A DNA stretch of 47,598 nucleotides from Proteromonas lacertae (Eukaryota; Sar; Bigyra; Opalinata; Proteromonadidae): contig NGBS01000344.1 in NCBI GenBank assembly GCA_002245135.1, forward strand, positions 1 to 47,598, given 5' to 3'. Below the pieces are notes generated by a model. That model ran no database searches, was not told where the DNA came from, and worked only from the letters and a program-made list of their open reading frames with translations. Within the stretch, counting starts at the first letter, position 1, and each line of letters starts with the position of its first letter. Position numbers and translations under genes: made by a program. Positions 1 through 8,794 of the stretch are shown in pieces.

Positions 1-767
1 TTATAACCATTACTATCGTTTTTAATTTTCATATTAAAGTTTACACGAAATTCATGATTGCACAAATCGATGTAGAGGAATGAATGATTACTGTAATTGG
101 TTGCATACTTGTAATATTCTCTAAACTTACTGAAATCTACCCATAAATCTAAACTATTATGAACACTGTGTAGATTAGCTAAACTTAGATTTCTAAATAC
201 TAAGCAATAATCTAATTGTAGACGAACAGATGGTGTTAAATCTGTAACATATTGACTTGATATAATTACTTTTGACTTGTAATGACGGTTTGATTTGAGT
301 AGTTTTGAAACGGTCTTATTTGATAAATCGAATGATATATCATCGAATATAAAGATATTTTCAGGATAGCTATAATTGTCTTTATCAACATCTGTGATAT
401 TATTCAATACTGCATCTAATACATTCACTTTATCTTCATTTACTATTGAATCGTAACAATGGTACTCTATTAAATTGTACTTCAGCATATCAGTGATCTT
501 TTCATAAATAATATCCTTTGAAATTGTTCCTACAAAGAAATATACAGTTTGATCATAATTCTTCTTTAACAAGTGTTGTATCATGTTAAATATAAGCGTT
601 GTCTTTCCACTGTTCTTCTTAGCTAATATAAATATATTGCAGAAAGGCTCTTCAAAATAATCATAGCCTAAAACATTATCTCTTGATCTCTTTTTATTAC
701 CTTTGACTACTGATTCTACTGGCGTTATGACAACGTCATTACATTTCTCTAGTTTTATTTTACTCAT
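1..767 (-). CDS. Polinton genome-packaging ATPase (FtsK/HerA, A32-like), partial
   Basis: The reading frame starts at the ATG at 765-767 and stays open to the window edge, giving at least 255 residues with the C-terminus missing. Walker A (AKKNSGKTT) is at residues 49-57 and Walker B (IFIFDDIS) at about 137-144. A conserved serine-glutamine stretch (IISSQYVTDL) follows at about 168-177, where A32-type ATPases carry their sensor region. Family knowledge: this enzyme pumps the element's DNA into preformed capsids and travels with capsid genes in Polintons, virophages and giant viruses. The major capsid gene starts upstream on the same strand, so the two may be co-expressed. No unusual features were seen in the visible part. 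Confidence 0.85.
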   Translation of the reverse strand, partial: MSKIKLEKCNDVVITPVESVVKGNKKRSRDNVLGYDYFEEPFCNIFILAKKNSGKTTLIFNMIQHLLKKNYDQTVYFFVGTISKDIIYEKITDMLKYNLIEYHCYDSIVNEDKVNVLDAVLNNITDVDKDNYSYPENIFIFDDISFDLSNKTVSKLLKSNRHYKSKVIISSQYVTDLTPSVRLQLDYCLVFRNLSLANLHSVHNSLDLWVDFSKFREYYKYATNYSNHSFLYIDLCNHEFRVNFNMKIKNDSNGY

Positions 768-835
768 TTAAAGAAAAAACAAAAAAACAATTATATAAAG
801 AATATAACCATTATGTTAGTTATTAGTTAGTTAGT

Positions 836-2293
836 TTAAATAACACTTACAATTCCACTTCCATTGATTGTACACATTCTTCCTGTAACTATATAGAAAC
901 GATGAGTGATATTAAAGTTAGTGAAATCATTTGTACCAGGAGTAGACAACTCAAAAGTGATCTTTAAGTCACTAGCTAATGGTCTTCCTGATTGATTCTT
1001 GATATTATCCAAGTCTTTAGATCCAAAATTCAAAATTTCAAAGAACTTCTTTTCAAAAGGAATATGTCTTTTGAATATATCAAACCATGAATCTTTGAAA
1101 TAATCTTGTACAGTCATGTAACTATCATAATACTGCATTAATGAATAGTCTGGTTGATACACAAAATCGTTAATCATCCATCTGAATTGTGCATTTTCAG
1201 GAATTACTGCATATCTATTTTCTGCTGTGCCACCACTCATATCATGTGCTGTTTGAGTTCCTTCGATCCATGGTCTATAGATAATGTAACGTAAGAATGG
1301 TCCATTTGAACTGTTTAATGTAAAGGAATAGTTGAATTGTCCAGATCCACCTTGATTTACTGTTAATGTATGACACTTTACATCATTGAACTGGATTGGT
1401 TTAGATAAACAGTAACTTCTTGTATTGTTATTACATTGAGTATCCTTATTCAAATAAGCATAGAAATAAAAGTTCTTGAATTTAATTGAATCTGGTCTTA
1501 TTCCATCTGTAGGCCAGTTTATTGTTGTAGCTGCGCCTTTATCATTATTAAAACCCATAATTTGTCCAAATTTAGGACTTTGTTGGAAATTGAAACATAA
1601 ATACATTCTCTCTCCAAAGAATACATCACTTTTCATTGATAAAAATGTATTGTAAAATTTACCTAAAAACATCTTTACATGAATAGTTTTAGACTTTTTA
1701 TACTGTTGATATTTATCTTTTGTTCCAGTAGCTGTAACAAATGTAGCTTCTTCTTTATCCATTTCCCATTCATTTTCATCAAGAATTAAATGATCATGGT
1801 ATTCATCATTCCATTTTAATTGAATTCCATCATAATAGTTTGATTGATAAAAAATGTCAGATCTTTTTCTCACTAATTCATCCATAAACACTCTATAGTG
1901 TTCATAATTGTCATCAAGCTTAACTAGATCTGTTCCTGTATTATTACATAAACGAAATGCTGCTAATCCAAATCCTTCTTTCATTCCTTTTATATATTTT
2001 GGATATAAAGTAGTATCACCTGCTACATCACCACTACCATCAGTTTTTTTAAATGCATTTGCTGCAGCAAGTGGATGAGTTTCAATTTCGATATCATATT
2101 GAATGTAAGACTTTGCAAGGTTTATAATGTTCTCACCACTTAATTCGAACCTTATTTCATCTGAATAAGTATTATCTTTAAGTTGATAGAATGATTTTGT
2201 TTCCATTGGTGTCAACTTGACATACTGGTAAAAGGCCATCATTGCTGGAACGTCTACACCGTGTTTTTGCTCTTTTGGGATAGTTAGAGACAT
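836..2293 (-). CDS. MCP: Polinton major capsid protein (double jelly-roll)
   Basis: This encodes 485 residues from the ATG at 2291-2293. The open frame extends 17 codons further upstream, but that stretch is low-complexity Phe/Tyr and overlaps the neighbouring gene, so the internal Met (MSLTIPKEQK) is the better start. Length and style fit double jelly-roll capsid proteins: an opening strand with Val-Asp-Val-Pro-Ala, many aromatic beta strands, an RPWIEG segment, and a C-terminal strand ending in THRFYIVTGR. It sits between the penton gene and the packaging ATPase, the usual morphogenesis block. The fold assignment rests on sequence style and gene context, not on a structure comparison. Confidence 0.8.
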   Translation of the reverse strand: MSLTIPKEQKHGVDVPAMMAFYQYVKLTPMETKSFYQLKDNTYSDEIRFELSGENIINLAKSYIQYDIEIETHPLAAANAFKKTDGSGDVAGDTTLYPKYIKGMKEGFGLAAFRLCNNTGTDLVKLDDNYEHYRVFMDELVRKRSDIFYQSNYYDGIQLKWNDEYHDHLILDENEWEMDKEEATFVTATGTKDKYQQYKKSKTIHVKMFLGKFYNTFLSMKSDVFFGERMYLCFNFQQSPKFGQIMGFNNDKGAATTINWPTDGIRPDSIKFKNFYFYAYLNKDTQCNNNTRSYCLSKPIQFNDVKCHTLTVNQGGSGQFNYSFTLNSSNGPFLRYIIYRPWIEGTQTAHDMSGGTAENRYAVIPENAQFRWMINDFVYQPDYSLMQYYDSYMTVQDYFKDSWFDIFKRHIPFEKKFFEILNFGSKDLDNIKNQSGRPLASDLKITFELSTPGTNDFTNFNITHRFYIVTGRMCTINGSGIVSVI

Positions 2294-2324
2294 CAGAAAC
2301 TCAAAATAAAAAATAAAATAAAAA

Positions 2325-3290
2325 TTAGACTTTAAATACAACAATATCTAAATTAAACTCGATATTATCAAGATTGAGTTCATAACCATTTTGTTGAGTA
2401 ATCTGAATAGTAATTTGTCCATTAGTATAAGTATTATTGAACATTTTGCTAGTATTAAGAATGTCATTGTTCTGGTATGTAATAAATGGTAACTCAGGGT
2501 TTGCTATTGGTATATTTTCTAACACATTTGAATCTTGAATGATGTTTACAATATCTAAACGAATGGATATCGCACTAACCCATATAAGAGATGGACGATA
2601 TGGTAATTGAGTAAATGGGAAATCTACTGAAAATGCAGCTAATGCTTTTTCTGTTCCTTGAGGTCCTGGAACAAATTTATCATAACATAACCAATAGTTA
2701 TTATTTGGAATACCTAATATCTTGTAGGCTAAATCTTTTGTTACTATTTCTATTTTTGAAATCCAAAAAATAGGTTTTGTTAAACTATATAATGCATTCA
2801 TTTTACTTGCAATTTTTAAATGTCTGGTATGTTCATCATCTTTATCATCTAGCTTAAATAAATCACCATTACCTTCTATTACAGGTGTATATAGTATATC
2901 CTTAACTATAAACAAATCATCATCAGGAATTTCGAAATCTATATATTTTATAGAACGTATTCCATCATTGATTAACTTAATAATCTGATTCTCATCATAA
3001 AAACCTTCAGGGATTTGTACTGATACACATACTGTGGGTTTTTCTGGCGCTGCGCCATCTTCTTTATTATAATCACATGTAAATAAGAACTGAAACGTAT
3101 CGTTTGTCTCTGCTTGTATAGTAGGGAAAGAATTGGGTACAACTGCGTGTAATAACGACACATGAGTATAATCTTGATCAAATGATGGTAAGGCTAAGGT
3201 CTTTTTGTATCTATTCCCTACTCCGAATGTCCCTGTAGTCATTACCATATCAGAATTTAAATAGTAAACACGGTGATTAGAGACTAACAT
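2325..3290 (-). CDS. Polinton penton-type minor capsid protein (single jelly-roll)
   Basis: This encodes 321 residues. The N-terminus (SNHRVYYLNSD) and the following strand-rich region with a segment like HVSLLHAVVPNSFPTI are characteristic of penton proteins of Polintons and Polinton-like viruses, which begin with a short basic-aromatic strand and a VxLxxAxxPxS motif. The gene lies 31 bp upstream of the major capsid start on the same strand and is transcribed divergently from the next gene across a 62-bp gap containing a perfect palindrome. Expected role: pentameric vertices of the capsid. Assignment rests on motif and context. Confidence 0.72.
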   Translation of the reverse strand: MLVSNHRVYYLNSDMVMTTGTFGVGNRYKKTLALPSFDQDYTHVSLLHAVVPNSFPTIQAETNDTFQFLFTCDYNKEDGAAPEKPTVCVSVQIPEGFYDENQIIKLINDGIRSIKYIDFEIPDDDLFIVKDILYTPVIEGNGDLFKLDDKDDEHTRHLKIASKMNALYSLTKPIFWISKIEIVTKDLAYKILGIPNNNYWLCYDKFVPGPQGTEKALAAFSVDFPFTQLPYRPSLIWVSAISIRLDIVNIIQDSNVLENIPIANPELPFITYQNNDILNTSKMFNNTYTNGQITIQITQQNGYELNLDNIEFNLDIVVFKV

Positions 3291-3307
3291 TTTGAAAAAA
3301 ATAATAA

Positions 3308-3339
3308 TGTCAATATTGGTAATATTAGTAATATTGACA
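3308..3339. promoter_or_regulatory. Perfect 10-bp inverted repeat in divergent promoter
   Basis: The arms TGTCAATATT (3308-3317) and AATATTGACA (3330-3339) are exact inverse complements separated by 12 bp. They lie in the 62-bp gap between the penton gene (minus) and the CaaX-ended gene (plus). A symmetric site shared by two divergent starts suggests a dimeric regulator or a common promoter core. The function is inferred; the symmetry is seen directly. Confidence 0.5.
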
Positions 3340-3352
3340 CTATTTTTATTTT

Positions 3353-3976
3353 ATGGAAGATAATAAAAAACCTAAACATAGAACAGTTCCATTCAAATTA
3401 ACAGAATTAGACAAACAAGTAATCATCAGAAGCTTCAGAAAAGACGGTAAAATCAGAGCTCCCACAAAATCGAAATTATATCATTTAATTTCAGGATCAA
3501 AATCAAGACTTACATACTCAGAGATAAGATATATATTGAAATACATCGAAGATGAGTACAAATATTACATAGAATCAAAGTTTAAGACAGGTTGTTTTAA
3601 TGGACCAATCATTGAACAAGTAAAAGTACCTCTTAACGCGCCAAAACTAACCGCTTCAAGCTTCGCTCAAGCCTTAAGTAAACACAAAGAACACAGAATT
3701 GCAGGTCAAAAGAAGACAAGAATGATGTTAGAACAGATTTTAGCATTACATAAGAAGGAAGAAGAGGATTTTTTACCTCCACAAGAGATAATTGACATAA
3801 AAGATGACGAAATTAAGGTAAAAGAAGAGGTAAATTACGTAAAACCGGTCACAAAATCGAATGTAAACAGTTTAAGTGGTTTAGAAGACTTGTCTCCTGT
3901 TAATTCAGTTCCTAGTTTAAGCCCAAAATCAATAACAGATAAAAGCATTATAAGACCTAATTGTATTATTTTTTAA
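3353..3976 (+). CDS. Polinton accessory protein with C-terminal CaaX box
   Basis: This encodes 207 residues starting MEDNKKPKHR. The first 60 residues are basic, with a helical region (residues about 20-75) that could bind nucleic acid or protein. A Lys/Glu-rich helix follows at about 110-135, then an acidic stretch and a Ser/Pro-rich tail. The last four residues are Cys-Ile-Ile-Phe, which fits a CaaX prenylation box. If that box is used, the protein would be anchored to a host membrane. I do not recognise the family. It is transcribed away from the penton gene and followed 33 bp later by a small membrane protein. Length and position resemble the unassigned accessory genes common in Polintons. 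Confidence 0.6.
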   Translation: MEDNKKPKHRTVPFKLTELDKQVIIRSFRKDGKIRAPTKSKLYHLISGSKSRLTYSEIRYILKYIEDEYKYYIESKFKTGCFNGPIIEQVKVPLNAPKLTASSFAQALSKHKEHRIAGQKKTRMMLEQILALHKKEEEDFLPPQEIIDIKDDEIKVKEEVNYVKPVTKSNVNSLSGLEDLSPVNSVPSLSPKSITDKSIIRPNCIIF

Positions 3977-4009
3977 TTATTTTTGTTAATTGATTTAAAA
4001 TTTTTTCTT

Positions 4010-4246
4010 ATGGGGAACGATATAATGACAATTTTACTCTCTGTATTAGTATTTATACTCTATATGCTCGCTCTGGCACTGTACAAATACTTCAAAGCAC
4101 ACAATTGTATTCCAAATGAGGTAGATATCGCAGACATTCGTTCAAATATGACTGATATGATGGAGAAAGGCTTGCAGCATGACAAGACATTGGAAGATAT
4201 AAAGGCATATATAGACATTGTGAATAAAAGAAAGCACACAGTTTAA
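4010..4246 (+). CDS. Small single-span membrane protein
   Basis: This encodes 78 residues from the ATG at 4010; an earlier TTG-led frame was set aside. Residues about 5-26 form one strongly hydrophobic helix (ILLSVLVFILYMLALAL) followed by a basic YKYFK stop-transfer stretch. The remaining 45 residues are soluble and probably helical. There is no signal peptide beyond the membrane helix. It follows the CaaX-ended gene in the same direction. Small membrane proteins are common in Polintons and related viruses, but this one has no recognisable family. Confidence 0.55.
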   Translation: MGNDIMTILLSVLVFILYMLALALYKYFKAHNCIPNEVDIADIRSNMTDMMEKGLQHDKTLEDIKAYIDIVNKRKHTV

Positions 4247-4281
4247 ATAATTTGTAACGAATTAATTTTTTATTATATATT

Positions 4282-4377
4282 AAACGGCTATTTTTTAGGG
4301 AAAGTGAAACGACTCTTTATTTAGGGAAAGTAAAACGACTATTTTTTAGGAAAAGCAAAACGACTATTTTTTCATTA
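4282..4377 (+). repeat. Four tandem copies of a 25-26 bp unit with AAACGACT core
   Basis: The cores AAACGGCT, AAACGACT, AAACGACT and AAACGACT recur every 25-26 bp, each followed by a T-rich run, and AGGGAAAG-like spacers separate them. The block lies just past the last Polinton gene. The same core occurs singly upstream of several accessory genes further right. Confidence 0.7.
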
Positions 4378-4390
4378 AAGAAAATAAAAC

Positions 4391-4459
4391 TTATTATTGA
4401 GATTCGAACACGTTTTCATCATTTAAATAGCAACGGTTAAACCGTTAGACTAAATAATT
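4391..4459 (-). other. tRNA-like relic (A-box and B-box with acceptor-like ends)
   Basis: Read on the minus strand, a 69-nt segment has an A-box-like TAGTCTAACGG and a B-box-like GTTCGAATC at tRNA spacing. The flanking ends ATTATT and AATAAT can pair as six base pairs of an acceptor stem. The T-stem and anticodon stem do not pair well, so it is not a functional tRNA as read. A perfect small palindrome (AACGGTTTAACCGTT) occupies the D-arm area. It could be a decayed tRNA, a tRNA-derived repeat, or chance. Confidence 0.3.
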
Positions 4460-5002
4460 GCCCAAAATAAAGTACATGTGACGATTCATTTTGTACAATG
4501 TCGTTTGAAGAATAATTCTCAAACGTTGTGTCAAAAATAGAATATGAAGAAATTTCTGAGAAAATTCAAAAATTTGAATTTTCAAACATTCAAATCTATT
4601 ATGACGAGATTTGACTTGAACAGTTGGTTTGTGCATCAAATTTCAAATCTATTCTGAAATTATTTAGTTGGCTTGTCCAAATTGAAATTGAAGAATCATA
4701 TAAGAATATTTGTGTTTTGTTATTTTTAAAAATATTGATACGGCATTTAGAGCAAATTTGAATTTTTGAATTTTTTAATTTCGCGCCTTTTTTTTATTTT
4801 TTTAAAAAAATATTCCTTAAAAAATTATATCCGTTTCAATTCAAGCCACAGAATAGTCGAACTTTTTTTCAAACATTGAGTGCTAGCATAGTTATAAAGT
4901 CACGTTTTACATCAAACATTTTGATTTGAGTCAATATTTACACTAATCGTAAAAATTGATCTCAAGCTTTTTCAATTTCAAAAATCGTCAAAATCATCAA
5001 AA
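4460..5002. other. Gene-free AT-rich stretch
   Basis: No convincing coding frame on either strand. It contains many ATTTGAA/TTCAAAT words and long A/T runs. A CTCAAGCTTTTTCA motif at 4961-4974 lies 29-42 bp before the next start codon and resembles motifs before two other genes in the window. Confidence 0.5.
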
Positions 5003-5648
5003 ATGAGTAAAACTATCGTCAAAATTCTTTATGAAAATGGTAATGGAACCTTGCTCGAGAATGCTCTCGCAAATATAGAGCGTTTTAAATCCGATTCCTA
5101 TTCGATGTATGAATTTGATCCTTCAAAAAGTGTTTTAAATCGTTCTGAAGATGAAACAATTGCAGATATGAAAGATTTACATGACGAATTCATAATGGAA
5201 GATTTACTTAACTATTTAGCAAAAAGTGTATTTTTTCAATTTAATTTTAGGAATAGCTATTTTGGTTAGAGTGAATGAAAAAGACGAGCCTGTTGATGAT
5301 GATTTACAATCTGATGATGAGATGGTCAAGCAAGTTGTATTCAACAGCTGTGGTGTAAACACCAACAAGAAGACCTTAAAAAGAATGGATTTCAAAGGCT
5401 GTAAATTTGTGGTACCAAATGGTAATTATCCAAATGAATACAGTTTTAGTTACATTGATGTGGTACAACCAAAGAGAATTCTTAAAGTTGCCAAGAATAG
5501 TGTATGGAGTGCTCCTAAAAAGGTTAAACAAAGAGATCATCAAATTGAACAAAAAGAAGAAGTTGTAAATTTAACCAATGAAAAAGTCAAACGTGCATTT
5601 CCCATTATGAGCACACATGGAAAAAGAGAAGAATTCATAATGTGTTAA
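5003..5648 (+). CDS. Unrecognised spliced gene
   Basis: Two exons, 5003-5225 and 5251-5648, joined across a 25-nt intron, give 206 residues (MSKTIVKILY...). This is the only intron in the window that I read as beginning GTGTAT rather than GTAT; it ends TTTTAG. The first 70 residues are acidic, the centre is acidic (DDDLQSDDE), and the second half is basic with two segments, FKGCKFVVPNGNYP and VAKNSVWSAPKKVK. I do not recognise a domain. It lies between the Polinton capsid block and a split hAT transposase, so it may belong to an element or to the host. The upstream CAAGCTTTTTCA motif is also found before two host genes, which slightly favours the host. Confidence 0.5.
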
Positions 5649-5650
5649 AA

Positions 5651-5755
5651 ATGAGATCAATTGATGATCAAGAAAATGCTGTTAAACAATTAGTGAACAT
5701 CACTATCAACAATGAATTAAGATTGCCTGAATTAGAATTATCAAACTACTATTAA
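5651..5755 (+). CDS. Small ORF, 34 residues, possibly linked to the preceding gene
   Basis: A short frame (MRSIDDQENAVKQL...) starts 3 nt after the preceding stop, in another frame. Its composition is protein-like and not low complexity. It may be a continuation of the upstream gene displaced by a frame change, or a chance frame. No family was recognised. Confidence 0.25.
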   Translation: MRSIDDQENAVKQLVNITINNELRLPELELSNYY

Positions 5756-6448
5756 ACAATTGAAATCTTAATTCTTGCATAAAGAGGTTTGAATGTTTGT
5801 TTGAGTTTTGGGGAACTTAAAAAAAATTTTGAATGAATCAAGCTATAACTCGTGGTCTAGCTTGGTGGCACAGCATTCGAGCCTAATGGTCTGTAGCCCT
5901 TACTATATATTATTGTAGTATAATCCGTAAGGAGTAAGCGGTAGAGCATATTTTCTCTGTCCCGATATTTTTGGTTTCATTTTTCATAATTATGGCATAA
6001 ATAGTCTGAACTATAGTTAATAAGGACATATATATAATTATACATCAAATATAACATACATTTGTTGTACGCCGTTGAGCTAAATGCGCCGTTGAGCGTT
6101 AAGATGACTTTTTTCAATTCTAAAATGATAGTGTGTGGTTTGATGGCGAGTTATATGCAAATATAATCTTACTTTGTCATATAAGCTACATCTGCGATAC
6201 AGTCAAAACCGTGTAATATGTACTCTTTTTTACCTAAAAGTTCATATTACATTTTTGTTTATTGCATATGATTTTTGGGGATGCTAATCTCAACATATAA
6301 ATTTACCATGTATTTTTATGTAATATACTTGCAGCTTTTAATAAAAAAATAGATAATTACGTTAATAAAATATCAAATAGTATTGACTGTTTATAGAGAA
6401 TAAGATAAAATTATCAAAAAACTTGAATTTTTCAAGTTGCATTTTATA
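5756..6448. other. Gene-free stretch containing a dispersed repeat
   Basis: No coding frame is supported. It contains a 114-bp repeat (6086-6199) whose inverted copy is at 23838-23951. A less AT-rich patch at about 5845-5960 holds CCTTAC/GTAAGG inverse arms around an AT-rich centre. The left terminus of the hAT element should lie here, but I could not find a match to its right end. Confidence 0.4.
6086..6199 (+). repeat. 114-bp dispersed repeat, copy 1
   Basis: It is nearly identical, in inverse orientation, to 23838-23951, with one mismatch noticed near GTTAAGATGAC. It starts GCGCCGTTGAG. Related but diverged modules (ACATCTGC, GCGCCGTTTG) occur in the foldback repeat at 23.2-23.8 kb, so this is probably a small non-autonomous element family. 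Confidence 0.7.
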
Positions 6449-6912
6449 ATGTCAGCAGTAAAAAGACCTTATGATCAAGTATATAACTACTTCAATACAA
6501 ACGTAAGCATAACCAAACCTACTGAAAAGTCGAAAAGAATTGAATGTAAAACATGTAAAGAAATAGTTGTATGTCATGCCACTTGCTTAAAAAGACATGT
6601 GAAAAAGTATAATATATATAGATTATAATTTATTAGCTGCAAAAAAAGTAAAATAGTTCAAGAAAAACTGGATCTAACAAAATACAATCAGAGAAAGATT
6701 AACGGTTATTTAGCTGATTTTATTATAGAGAATTCATGCAGTTTTAAGTTGATTGAATCAAAAACATTTAAAAACTTAATCAAATCTATCAACCCTTCCA
6801 TTAAACTAGGTTCAATCAAGTCTGTTAAAGATATAATTAAAGAAGAAGGTGAGAAGATAGTAAAAGAATGCATTAAAACCAATGAAAAAATGTGTATTAT
6901 AATAGATGGATG
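6449..6912 (+). pseudogene. hAT transposase, N-terminal part (BED-type zinc finger)
   Basis: Two exons, 6449-6606 and 6637-6912, joined by a 30-nt GTAT...TAG intron, give about 144 residues. The start MSAVKRPYDQ leads into a Cys-x2-Cys (CKTC) pair with a following His-rich stretch, as in BED fingers that bind transposon ends. After the intron comes the usual hAT helical region (LADFIIENSCSFKLIE), then IIIDG, which precedes the conserved Trp of hAT proteins. The coding sequence stops there because another element has inserted. Apart from the insertion, the frame is clean. It pairs with the coding part resuming at 15399. Confidence 0.75.
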
Positions 6913-6999
6913 TGTTGTTCCCCGTATGGCGGAAATCTATATTGCAGAATGATTCAATCAAAACTAATATGATATTCATGATGTTCGGAGTTAGTTATT
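6913..6999 (+). repeat. Left terminal inverted repeat of the integrase element
   Basis: It matches the inverse of 15295-15398 over its length. There is one mismatch in the first seven bases (TGTTGTT versus TGTTCTT) and one near the inner end, and the right copy has an extra 18-bp duplication. It begins TG, as retroviral-type integrases require. Confidence 0.85.
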
Positions 7000-8281
7000 T
7001 TAGAATATATAGGTTTCGACCCATATAAACAACTTTTTTAGGCAACGAAAAAATGTCTTAATATGACATGAAACCTATCTAGATAGACTACAAAATTCAT
7101 GTAGATTATGAATATAATATTATTTTATATATATACACTCAAAATGAAAATTATCAGTTATTCAGGATTTAAGAATTTGACCCCTTCTGACGTCATTTCT
7201 GTCTCGAGTTTTCTATCAAACTTTTGAAATGTTTTTCTTGATTTTTCTTATTATATAGTGTTTTTTAAATTACTTTACTATAAATATTAGAATTAATAAT
7301 GAACAATTTACCATTTGATATACATAGAAACTAAAATACAATTAAATCTACCTAAATAGCTAATGTTCATATATTTTATAATTTATAAATGAAATGTTTA
7401 TTAAACAATTTATAATTATTTATTTTATATAGCTTATTTTAGTTAACTGCTTCTATTTACTAATTACTTAAATATGAGACTACTGCATATTTCATTTACT
7501 CATATTGGATAAGAACCATTATTAGTTGATTATAAATTTAAGTTAATTCTATTCTAAAGTCATCCTATACAGTCATTTAAAAATATATCCGTTTCCTTTG
7601 ATATTTGAATTTAATTTTGAAAATGTAAGTGCTATATATATTATTTATATATTATTATTATATATTATTATTATATTATAAATTATATACTCATGTAATC
7701 ATATTAATATATTTATTACCTGATTTTAGATTTAATATAACAATCATCCTTACAGTACTTGTTTATCAAATGTTGTATATGGTTTTTATACTTATTACAC
7801 TTGATTTTTTGTGATGAGTCATTTTAAACATCGTTATAAGCAGAATATAATTCTAGGTTACAATAATGAGTTTGATAAAGAGTGCATACACTAGTTATAT
7901 GATTTTTTAAAGTATTATGGAAATGATATGTCTTACTAGTTTATAAAAGAAGATCCACAAGATTATGAAATTGCTGGTTTGTTCGTTAAATTAAGAAACA
8001 TAAAAGAAAAAGCAATAATCTATTACAGTGTGAAAGATGAAAAAGTCATAAAAAGATTTGATTATCTTCATACAATTAATTCAAATGATATGTTTCAAGA
8101 AGTGGAGAGAGTAATATGATCTAATATGCTGTTTGTTAAATTAGATGAGATAATAGCTGATTTTGATAGTCCTTCAACAGGAATAGTAGATCCATCAGTT
8201 CCAACCACTACAGCTACAGCAGCACCCCAACAGAAGCTGCTCCAGGAGCAATAACATATTCGATTTATTAGTAATTTCTCA
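7000..8281. other. AT-rich region with decayed coding traces
   Basis: Positions 7000-7810 are AT-rich with no supported gene; the long Tyr/Ile/Leu frame at 7629-7814 is low complexity. Between about 7930 and 8250 codon use looks protein-like, with stretches such as DYEIAGLFVKLR and a Thr/Ala/Pro-rich end, which suggests the fossil remains of a gene upstream of the cargo genes. No family was recognised. Confidence 0.4.
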
Positions 8282-8776
8282 ATGTCTTTATTATCAAATC
8301 ATCGAATAATAGAGAATATAAAACTTGCTTATATAGATGGAAGTAGTGAGATGGTAGTAAAAGAAATAATTGAAGTTTCATTTCTTCATTTGGGAAGTGT
8401 AAATGGTGATAATTGTAATGGTAATATATTATACAGTAATGCGATGACATACAGTTTACTTAGTCGAAGTTATCAAAACTTAATGAAAAGTTATGAGATA
8501 ATCACTTCCTTTATAACAAATGAAAGAAATTTAGTATATAAAGGAAGTTATGAAATGAAAGATATAAGCTGCACAGCTGCTTACGATGTAGTATCTCAAA
8601 TCAATACAAATTGTCAAGGAAGTTGTTTAATAATTAGTGTAATAACAATGAATAGTGTGGATTATCCAGTATTGAGTTTCAGTTTAGATGAGATAATAAT
8701 CAATAGTTATTTGAACAGTTATGAAAGTGAAAGTAGTAAATCGTTAAAAGAATCGTTGAAGTTATATATTGATTAA
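8282..8776 (+). CDS. Binding-protein-like cargo, first copy (fragment)
   Basis: This encodes 164 residues. The segment CLIISVITMNSVDYPVLSFS followed by LDEII resembles the stretch after the central hinge of UrtA/FmdD-type urea/amide binding proteins, where a beta strand ends in a 'P-V-x-x-F-S-x-x-E-E' motif. The N-terminal half is not clearly alignable. A second, longer binding-protein-like gene follows 18 bp downstream, so this looks like one of two tandem copies. It lies inside the integrase element, on the same strand as the integrase. A complete domain is not present in this frame alone. Confidence 0.4.
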   Translation: MSLLSNHRIIENIKLAYIDGSSEMVVKEIIEVSFLHLGSVNGDNCNGNILYSNAMTYSLLSRSYQNLMKSYEIITSFITNERNLVYKGSYEMKDISCTAAYDVVSQINTNCQGSCLIISVITMNSVDYPVLSFSLDEIIINSYLNSYESESSKSLKESLKLYID

Positions 8777-8794
8777 CTAATTTTAACATCTACA

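Larger units (their letters stand above)
1..4380. mobile_element. Polinton / Polinton-like virus, capsid module (partial, left end outside window)
   Basis: The segment holds, in order, packaging ATPase, major capsid protein and penton-type minor capsid protein on the minus strand, then two small genes on the plus strand. This gene set and order is known from Polintons/Mavericks and Polinton-like viruses. The visible part looks whole, with no breaks seen, so the copy is probably young. No DNA polymerase, integrase or protease of this element lies in the window. Terminal repeats cannot be checked because the left end is outside. The right boundary is an estimate: the last gene stops at 4246 and a short iterated repeat runs to about 4377. 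Confidence 0.75.

Noticed and set aside
5850-5960. tRNA or tRNA-derived SINE (TGGTCTAGCTTGG and ATTCGAGCC look like A and B boxes)
   Set aside because: The two boxes are only a few bases apart and no stems form at tRNA spacing.
7629-7814. 61-residue membrane protein
   Set aside because: Low-complexity Tyr/Ile/Leu translation of an AT repeat; no gene context.
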